Source: Cyanophora paradoxa
Lineage: Eukaryota > Glaucocystophyceae > Cyanophorales > Cyanophoraceae
DNA length: 40,085 bases
NCBI GenBank assembly: GCA_004431415.1
Contig: QPMI01000333.1
Coordinates: 1-40,085, forward strand
Reading direction: 5' to 3'
Shown here: in pieces, positions 32,823 through 40,085 of the stretch
Layout: the number at the start of each line of letters is the position of its first letter
How positions within the stretch are numbered: position 1 is the stretch's first letter
Made by a program: the position numbers and the translations under genes
Notes under the pieces: model-generated
The model's database searches: none
Seen by the model: only the letters and a program-made list of their open reading frames with translations
Told to the model about the DNA's origin: nothing

Positions 32823-33475
32823 ACCCAGGCGCAGTGGTCATGGCCATGGCCACGGCATGGTGCGCGTGCGCCAGAGGTGGCGCCCGGTAGGCGCGCGCGC
32901 GCGCGCGGCAGCTGCCGACGTCGACGCCGACGAGCTTGAGCTTGAAGTCGACGGGACTTGGCGAGAACAGAGAGCGGCAGATCGCGAACTGCAGCCTCGA
33001 CACGCGCTCGGCTTGGACGGAGATCTAGACGACCCACTGATCATGAGCCGGCTCTTAGCGCTAGCGAGACGCGTACGGTGCGCGCGGCGCCGCGGCCGCG
33101 GGCCGGGCGACCCATGCGCCGAGGCGGTGCGCCGCGCCGCGCCGCGCACAGACCGGCCCGACGTCGACCCGCTTCGCTCGCATCCGATGATCTGACTAGT
33201 ACTCCGCCCCCACAGGCGCGGCGTTTGCGGCCACTAGGGGACGCTTGCGCCCTCCCGCCCCTCCTCCATGGCCAGGTCGATGGTGATGTCCTCCCGCGGC
33301 CGGGCCCCGTCGACGTCCTGCGTCCTCGAAGCCGCCCCGTCCTTCCCGTCCCCCGGCGCTGCGTCCGGATCCCGCCGCTCCCTCTCGAGCCCCGCGGAGG
33401 CTCTCCCCGAGCCGGGCTCCCCTCCGCCCCGCCCTCCGCCGGCCCGGCGGGGCACCCCCCGCGGGCACGACGGAC
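32823..33475. other. Intergenic stretch between FBH1 fragment and channel remnant
   Basis: No gene recognised. It contains a (CG)n run near 32897-32910, a GTCGACG-rich segment and Arg/Ala-rich shadow frames. The last part, from about 33230, is compositionally like the channel tail, but I cannot align it by eye. Confidence 0.4.
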
Positions 33476-33650
33476 TCGCCGGGGGCGCGGGGCGGCAGCG
33501 CCGGGTCGGGGGCGGCGGGCTCCGCCCCCGCCACCCGGTGTGACCGGCCCCTCGGCCCGCCCGGCCGCCACGCGAAGACGCGTCGCCCCTGGAGCAGGAA
33601 ACAGCTAGGGCCCTGAGGGATCGTCGCCTACTGCCAAGTCATTGAATCTT
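33476..33650 (+). pseudogene. 3' remnant of a third channel copy (unit C)
   Basis: Positions 33476-33537 match the channel A tail at about 23366-23427 with few differences (shared words GGGGGCGCGGGGCGG, GCGCCGGGTCGGGGGCG and GGGCTCCGCCCCCGCCACC). The following spacer shares CAAGTCATTGAATCT (33635-33649) with the spacer after channel A. The membrane domain is absent. It shows that the channel plus F-box unit was present at least three times. Confidence 0.78.
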
Positions 33651-33816
33651 TCTTAGCTGTCTAGCGCTGCGGCAGTCGGGCCCAGGCTTGACCCCAGCGG
33701 CCATGCATAAGCAGCGGCGGACGCGTGCGTAGGCACTCGCTAATGTAAGCGAAGATTTCAGCGCCGACCTGAGGTGCAGCTGAGGACTGCGCGCGCGCGT
33801 GATGCCTAAGGCCCAT

Positions 33817-35739
33817 CTAAGCGGCGCGGACGGCGAGCTCAAGGGCGGCGGCGGGGAGGGCGGAGGAGAGGGCCGCCCGTGCCCGCGCCGCCAGTTCCTC
33901 GCGCTGCACTTCCCTCGCGGCGATCTCGAGGAGGAAGCCGCCGGGGAGGGGCGGGAGGGCCGCGAGCGGGGAAAGGCGGGCGGCGAGGTCCGCGACGTCG
34001 CCCGCGCTGCGGACTTCGGCGCGGATGACGAGGCGCTGCAGGCGGGCACAGCGGAGAAGGGCCGCGAGGCAAGCTGCGCGCAGCGGATGCCTAGGAGGGG
34101 CAAGAGGCCAGCCGCGCTCCGAGGGGCTGGAGTACGGGAGATCGACCTCGACGACGCGGAGGAGGGGGCCGGCGGTCGCGGCGATCGCCTCGAGGTCCGA
34201 AGCGGCGCGACCGCTGAGGCGCAGGTCGAGGGCGAGGTGGGCGGGCAGCGGGCCGGCGAGGAGGGCGGCGGCGAGGGCGGCGGAGGCGTCGAGGGCGGCG
34301 ACGGAGAGCTGGAGGGCGGCCAGGAGCGGGGCCCGAAGGAGGACCGCGAGGTCGCGGGAGTCCAACCAGTCGAATTCGACCTGCGCGGGCGCGGGCGAGG
34401 CGCGGGGGGCACCCTTGACTCAGCTTTTATGGCGGTCGACGTCGCGGCGGGAGCGGGGGGTCCTTCAGCTGGGCGGGCGGGCGCACGTAGCCCGTGACGG
34501 CCTCGAGCTGGGGCATGCCGGCGAGGGCCCGGAGGTCACTCGCTGAGAGCTGCGGCCGCGAGCGGCTCCCCTCAAGCCCCCTGCCCGAGCTCGAGCAGTC
34601 AGCGCCCGCAGCCGGAAGCCTAAGCCTAAGGGGGTACACCGGCCCGCGCACTCGATGCGGAGCTCGCGCAGGGAGTTCGCCAGGGGGGTATCCCAGAGCT
34701 CAGCGAGGCCCAAGTCCTGTTGTGAATTCGAAAGCTCAGTCGGGAAATTTCTCCGCGAGTCAAGGGGGCGCCCACCGGGAGGGGAGCTGTGTGTAAGATG
34801 AGCCGCTCCAAGCAGAGAGGACCGAGCCGCCTGAGGACTTCGGGTCGTGCCGCGCTGTAGCAGGCCTGAAGGCAGCGGAGCGCGGGGAGGCGGGCCGCGA
34901 TGGCTGCCGCCGTGCGGACGGTCAGGGGCGTGGTCGGCGGCAGGCGGAGGGCCCGCAGCCGGGAGAAGGGAGCCAGGCGATCCTCCGGCAAGTCGAGGAC
35001 TGTATGGGGCTCGAGGTCGCCGGTGCTGAGCAGATCGAGCTCCTGCAGCGGGCCGGGCGCCCCGCCAGGCGCCAGCGCGTCGAACGCGTCGACGACGTGC
35101 CAGCGGAAAACTCGTTCCGCTGAGTTCGAGAAGTTGAATTTGACGCGAACGCTCCTGCAGCGCCCCGCCAGCGCCGCGAGCAACGATACTGGCTGCGCGC
35201 CGAGGATGGAAATCGGTTCCTCGAGCTTTTCTGAACACTCGATGCTGACGCTGAGGTCGCTGCCCTTGAGCCGCCCCTCGCGAATCAGCCGCTGCAGTCT
35301 GTTCAGCGCGTCCTTCAAATCTGTGATCGCCGCCGGTTTGAACAGGGCGTGCAGCTGCCCGCCGTCAAAGGTCGTGCCCTCCACGGCGTCGCGGAGTGCT
35401 CGGCTCACGCGCCGGGCCCGGAACGCCTCTTTCAGCGGCAATAGCTGCAAGATTCTGCGAGCGAGGCGCGTGAGCTCGAGCGCCGACGTGGATCGCGGAT
35501 CGAGGTGACTGCTCCCGTGGATCGGTACCTTGACAGCAGGTCGCCCGGCAGGCGCTCAAGCGCGCTCTTGGTTTCCTCTGGAGCATTTAAAGCAGCAGGG
35601 AGCGGCGATCCTGCGGTGAGCGCGACGAGTCAGAATGTGAGCGGCAACACGGGAGTGAGCGCGTGCGCGGCACGACGCCCGCACCATCTTTGAGCTCCGC
35701 CCGCGCGCGCTTCGATGGCCGCTCCGAGCTCGCCATCAT
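33817..35739 (-). CDS. F-box/LRR protein 3 of the array
   Basis: Third paralogue. Exon 1 from 35739 encodes MMASSERPSKRARAELKD. Exon 2 ends SALERLPGDLLS, then the F-box continues RILQLLPLKEAFRARRVSRA. LRR-like segments: LLAALAGRCRSVRVKF, LQELDLLSTGD, LPALRCLQACY, LWDTPLANSLRELRIEC, QLSASDLRALAGMPQLEAV. The C-terminal exon has LLRAPLLAALQLSVAALD, LALDLRLSG and LPPLPGGFLLEIAAR and ends at a TAG (33817) after ALELAVRAA. GGGTAC lies 30 bases upstream of the ATG. The channel partner is reduced to a remnant downstream. Confidence 0.85.
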
Positions 35740-36082
35740 TCCTAGCTCAAGCTCGAGCTCGCCGGGTACAGGTTCACGGGAGCCGCACCAGTACGCGCGC
35801 GGCGGACCAGTACGGGGCGCACCAGTACGCCTAGCGAGCGCCTGGAACTTCATGATCAAAACGCGCGCGTGCGGCCGCGGGGCGCCGGCCGCGGCGCTAA
35901 CGCGGACGTCGACGTCGACGCGGACGTCGACGCGTACGTACGCGTCCGGCCGTCGGACGCGTCCGACGGTCAACGCGAATATATGTTGGTCCGCGTATGA
36001 TGGACCACATGCACAGAGATCTGGAGCGCGAGGGTGCAGATGCGCGTGCGATGGCCTAGGCCCACAGCTGCAGATTGCGGGT
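35740..36082. repeat. Spacer with short direct repeats between F-boxes 3 and 4
   Basis: The word ACCAGTACG occurs three times within 35788-35830. A run of GACGTCGACG-type units (about 35905-35950) passes into an inverted arrangement around GACGCGTCC (35940-35968). No gene and no channel remnant recognised. Confidence 0.6.
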
Positions 36083-37932
36083 CTAGATCTCGAGGAAGAA
36101 CACGCGCGCGTCGACGGGGGCGGCGGGGAGGGCGGAGGCGAGGGCGCCCCGGGCGCGCGCGGCGAGGGCCCGGGCGCGCTCCCTCTGCCGAATGTGCACG
36201 AGGAGCTCGAGGCGTAGCTTGGCGCCGCTGGGGCCGGGGCGGGGCGGGAGGGCGGCGAGCGGGGCGAGGCCGGCGGCGAGGCGGGCGAGGCCGGCGCCGG
36301 CGACGCAGGCCTCCGTGGCGTGGAGGGCGAGCCGCTCGAGGCGCGGGGAGGCGAGGAGGGCGGCGGCGAGGGCGGGCGGGACGGCGGCCGCCTCCGCCTG
36401 CTCGGGCACTCCAGCGCGAGGCCGCGGAGGAGCGGCCCGGCGGCGGCGGCGAGCGCCGGCAGCGCCGGCGCGGCGGGGTCGGCGACGCGGAGGTCGAGGG
36501 TCTGGACGGTGGGCGGCGGGGCGGCGGCGAGGGCGGCGGCGAGGGCTGTGAGGGTGAGGGGCTCGCCGAGGGCGAGCTGCACGGCGGCGAGGCGCGGGGC
36601 CCGCAGCAGGCGCCCGATCGTGAGCTGCGTGATGGCCGGCCGCCCCGTGCGAATCTGCAGGGGCCGGGGATTCGCATGCATAGAGGGGAGGGGAGGGGGG
36701 GGGGGGGGGGGGGGCGCACGGAGGGGTAGCCCACAACGCGCTCCAGCTGGGGCAGGTGGGCCAGGGCGCTCAGATCGGCTTCGTGGAGGAGAAACGGCAC
36801 CGGGCCGTTCTTGGCCCGCGGCCTGCCGGCGGGGCTTGCAACTCTGGCGAAGTTCGACGGGAGGGGGGTACGGCAGCGCACTCGAAGCGAAGCTCGCGGA
36901 GCGAGTCTCCCAGGGGGGTACTGGGGAGAACGGAGAGACGCAGAACGTCCTGCCAGGCCAAAGTCAGGTACGAGGGAAGAGGAAGGAGCGCCCTCCAAGG
37001 GGGTACCATGGCCCGAGAGTCTCTGGGGTAGAGGACGATTCGCTCGAGGCGGAGAGGAACGATCCGGGCCAGACACATCGCTCCGCAGCACAGCTGCAAG
37101 CAGCGCAGCGCGGGGAGGCGGGCCGCGATGGCTGCCGCCGAGGCAACGCTTGGGCACACGTTGGGCGGCAGGCGGAGGGCCCGCAGCCCGGCGATCGGTG
37201 CGAGCCGCTCCTCCGGAATCTCCAGAGCACGACGCAGGTGGTCCCACCGGCCACTGGTGCTGAGCTCCCCACGCTGGTAGACGGTGCTGAGCAGCTCGAG
37301 CTCCTGCAGAGGGCCGGGCGCCCCGCCCGGCGCCAGCGCGCCGAGCACGTCGGCGACGTGCCGCCGGAAGAGCTGCTCCGCCGAGTCGGAGAAGAGGAAT
37401 TTGACGCGCACGCTCCTGCAGCGCCCCGCCAGAGCCGCGAGAAGACGGATGCTGCAGCTGGAGAGCTCCTCCGCACACTCGACGCTGACGCTGAGGTCGC
37501 CGCCCTTGAGCCTACCGTCGCGCACTAGCTGCTCTAATCTGCTGAGCGCCACGCCCCACTGCTCCTCCGCCCGACACAGGACGCCCAGCTTCCCGCCGTC
37601 GAAAGTCGCGCCCTCGACGGCGTCCCGAAGCGCTCGGCTCACGCGCCGAGCGCGGAACGCATCCTGTAGCGGCAAGAACTGCACGACCCTGCGCGGCGCG
37701 TGACCTCGTGGGCGGCGTAATCGGCGTGGCCGCTCGCACCTCAAATGGAGTTCGCTGGGCAGTCTCTCGAACAAGCTGGCGGTTGCCTCCCGAGCATGCA
37801 AAGTTGCAGACGACGTGCCTGCGCATGCGATGGGCGAGAGAAAAGCGAACGTTATCGTACGCATGCGCGCGTGCAGCGCACGACCCCCGCACCATCTTTG
37901 TGCTTCGAGCTGCGTTTCGAGCTCGGCTTCAT
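36083..37932 (-). CDS. F-box/LRR protein 4 of the array
   Basis: Fourth paralogue and the most diverged of the set. Exon 1 from 37932 encodes MKPSSKRSSKHKDG, aligning with the SERPSKRA leader of the others. Exon 2 has SLFERLPSELHLRC and exon 3 RVVQFLPLQDAFRARRVSRA. Then come LLAALAGRCRSVRVKFLF, LGALAPGGAPGPLQELELLS, LPALRCLQLCC, STPLGDSLRELRFEC and LHEADLSALAHLPQLERVVG. The last exon carries LLRAPRLAAVQLALGEPL and LQTLDLRV-type repeats and ends VDARVFFLEI. A run of 17 or more G lies in its intron near 36697. GGGTAC lies 45 bases before the ATG. It is divergent from FBH1, with which it shares a 195-bp promoter. Confidence 0.8.
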
Positions 37933-38126
37933 TCGCCTGCGGCTGCATTCGCCAAATTTCGTCTCGCCGCCGGGTACACGCTCGACTGAAAACGGGCGCC
38001 GCTGGAATCGAGCCCGGCCGGCGCGAGTGGCCACCAACGGGCGAAAAAGCTAGCAGCTGCCACAGCGGCGCAGCCAGCAGAGGATCCGGCGCTGCGTCTC
38101 TAGGTGCGCAGCAGCGGTGCGCCGCG
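37933..38126. promoter_or_regulatory. Shared promoter of F-box 4 and FBH1
   Basis: This 195-bp region carries GGGTAC at 37972 (toward F-box 4) and the block CCAGCAGAGGATCCGGCGC near 38082 that also lies upstream of F-box 1. No other elements seen. Confidence 0.45.
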
Positions 38127-40085
38127 ATGCACGGCGCGTCGTTCGGCTCGGCGTCGGTCGGCGCATGGAGCGCGGCTCCCTCGGGGCCTGCAGCGGCGTC
38201 CGGAGGGGCGCCTTTCATGATCAGCTGCCTGCCCGACGAGATCCTCCGGCAAGTGCTCCGCTGCCTCCTGATCTCCCAGAGCCTCGTCCCGGCCCGGTGC
38301 GTACTGGCGCTCGGCGCGCGCGCACGCCCGTTCAGCCTGTCATCGAGTTCGATCGCTCACGCCTCGTCCCGCGCTCCCCGCCCGGCCGCAGGCTGGTGTG
38401 CAAGAGGTGGAAAGTGGTTGCCGACGAGCTGCTGCCCCTCTCGCGTTTCCGCAACGCCGTGAGTCCTCTCAAGCTCTCTGCTCTCCGCGCGCCGGATCCG
38501 CTGCTGCAAGCGCTGACCTCGAGCTCGCGCCGCCGGCGGGCGCAGCTGGAGGCGTTCTTGACGGAGGGCCCCGGCTCGGAGGTGGACCGGAGGCTGGCGG
38601 ACTTCGTCGAGCGGGAGGCGAGCGCGCCGGAGCGCCTCATACGCCTGCTGGACCGCGCCCCGGGCTGGGCCGTGCCGGAGCGCCTCCTGCCCGACTTCGA
38701 CGCGCGCCTCGCCGGCTCGGCCGCGGGCGGGCGCGACGAGGACGCGGCAAGGCGGCGAGGGGCCGCGCGGGCGGTCGCCGCCTGGGTGCTGGGACGGCCC
38801 GCCGGGGGTCGCGGGGCCGCCCCGGCGAGTGCGCCGCGCTCGGCCTCTTCTGCGGGCGCGCCGGCGACACCCGGCAGCTCCTCGCAGCCATCGAGGGCCA
38901 CGCCAGACCCGCCGTAGCGGTGCACGGCCCCTTTCGCGTCCCGGACCAGCCCCGCGCGCTTCTCCGATCCGACGGGCGTGCCGCAGGGCGAGGCGGACAC
39001 GCACTTCGGGCGGCTGGCCGCGCTCGAGTTCGGAGCGGCGCTCGCCGTCCTCCTCATGTCCCCCCGCTACGCCCACGAATTCTCCGAGCAGGGTCCGCCC
39101 GTGCCGTCCGCCCGCCTCTGCTCGGGGCCCGCGCCAGACGCCGCCGGCAGCGCACGCGCTCCTGGAGGCGGTGCGGGCGCTCGAGGCGGAGCACGGCGGC
39201 GCGGGGCGGGCGGAGGGGGCGGCCGCGGACCAAGAGGGCCTCACCGCCGAGCAGCGCGCCATCGTCGACACTGACGTGCCCCGCGGCGAGCTCCTGAAGG
39301 TGCTCTAAATCCCCACTGCGCTTCCTGCTCGCACTTGGTGAGGAACGGGCCTGCGCCGGCCGCGCCCGCGAGCAGGCCAACGCGTTTGCTGGGACGGGCA
39401 AGACGACAGTAATCACGGCGTTCGCGAGGAAGCGCCCGGACAATAGATTTCTGTACGTCTGCTACAACAGGCGCGTCAAGTAGCGTAACGACACATTAAT
39501 ATTTAAATTGTGTTATCGATTTGCGAGAACTGAATTCGAAAACGGCGCCCGGCCGCGATCGCAGCTCCACTGCAGAGGAGGCACTCAGGCGCTTCGGCCT
39601 CATAGACGACGACGAGAGCGACAAGAAGGACGACAAAGACAAGAAGGACGACAAGAAGGACGACGACAAGGAGAAAGCTGCGAAGAGGCTGGAAAACGTC
39701 GATGTGCGCTTTCCGCGCGCTCCACCCGTCTGCGAATTCGAGCCGACCGTGCCGAACGCAGGTGAGGACGACGCATTCGCTAGCGATGGAAGCGGTCGGG
39801 CGCCCGCTCGCGAACGCTGGCAAGCTGAAGAATGATCTCAACGTGAAGAACGTGCGATGCTTTCTCGAGTCGAGCGGCCACTTAAACGACGTTCGCCTCC
39901 CCAAGCAACGCGTGCGCTGCAGCTGCCGTGCCCCCCCCCCCCCCCGCCTCTCTAGATTTCCCGTCCCGCCGCACCCCAGCCGACGCCGGCTGTCTGGATC
40001 CTCAGGACAAGCAGTTCGCGCGGGCGCGCGCCGTGAAGGAGACAGTCGTCGCCTTCATGGCCTCGGCCGGCGATGAGATCGGGGT
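38127..40085 (+). CDS. FBH1: FBH1-type F-box DNA helicase, 5' part (runs off the right edge)
   Basis: FBH1 combines an SCF F-box with a UvrD-family helicase; known members strip RAD51 from single-stranded DNA and restrain recombination. Exon 1 (38127-38296) contains the F-box MISCLPDEILRQVLRCLLIS, completed in exon 2 (from 38392) by LVCKRWKVVADELLPLSRF. A join near 38810-38880 is unresolved. Later exons give EADTHFGRLAALEFGAALAV, then LTAEQRAIVDTDVPRGELLK (Q-motif region). The exon 39376-39479 has Walker A NAFAGTGKTTVITAF and CYNRRV, 39565-39703 a Lys/Asp-rich insert, 39762-39927 VRTTHSLAMEAVG, and the last exon DPQDKQFARARAVKETVV. Phases agree from 39376 on. Helicase motifs II to VI lie beyond the window. 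The gene stands at the end of the F-box array but has a different F-box sequence. Confidence 0.88.

Overview
This is nuclear DNA from a GC-rich, intron-dense eukaryote. The signs are dozens of short GT-AG and GC-AG introns, SCF-type F-box proteins, a PP2A catalytic subunit, a voltage-gated K+ channel fold and an FBH1 helicase. The uroporphyrinogen decarboxylase carries a single transit-peptide-like leader with an early Phe and no signal peptide. That fits an alga with a primary plastid; a glaucophyte (Cyanophora-like) or a red alga is my best guess, from memory of leader styles and not proven. Almost every gene is broken by introns, so I rebuilt exons by matching splice sites to reading phase. 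The long uninterrupted frames are mostly shadows or intron read-through.

Left half (1-18.7 kb), conserved single-copy genes: a partial exon at the left edge (-), uroporphyrinogen decarboxylase (774-3000, +, 14 exons, 420 aa), an unknown Cys-rich protein (3343-4388, -), a divergent F-box/LRR protein (4590-6373, +), a large DDT/WSD-type chromatin-remodelling accessory protein (7171-13667, -), PP2A catalytic subunit (14267-15602, +, 7 exons, exactly 309 aa) and a mitochondrial-type type-I DnaJ (16231-18734, -, 16 exons, 455 aa).

Right half (19-40 kb), a duplicated accessory array. The unit is a Kv-like channel gene (+) and an F-box/LRR gene (-), placed tail to tail. Unit A is channel A (19265-23487) plus F-box 1 (23815-25718). 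Unit B is channel B (26191-~30443) plus F-box 2 (30681-32611). Unit C keeps only a 3' scrap of the channel (about 33476-33650) beside F-box 3 (33817-35739). F-box 4 (36083-37932) has no visible channel. The array ends at an FBH1 F-box/UvrD-type helicase gene (38127 to beyond the right edge), and a short copy of the FBH1 5' end lies between units B and C. Channels A and B are nearly identical, introns included, while the F-box partners have diverged. A perfect 38-bp palindrome sits at the junction where the channel B copy begins.

Main points for follow-up: the channel selectivity filter reads TVGGIQ instead of TVGYGD in both copies; channel B has lost four residues of S5; the channel start codon appears to be split by an intron; GC-AG introns are unusually common; and a strand-specific GTACCC word fills introns and also recurs 20-45 nt upstream of start codons.
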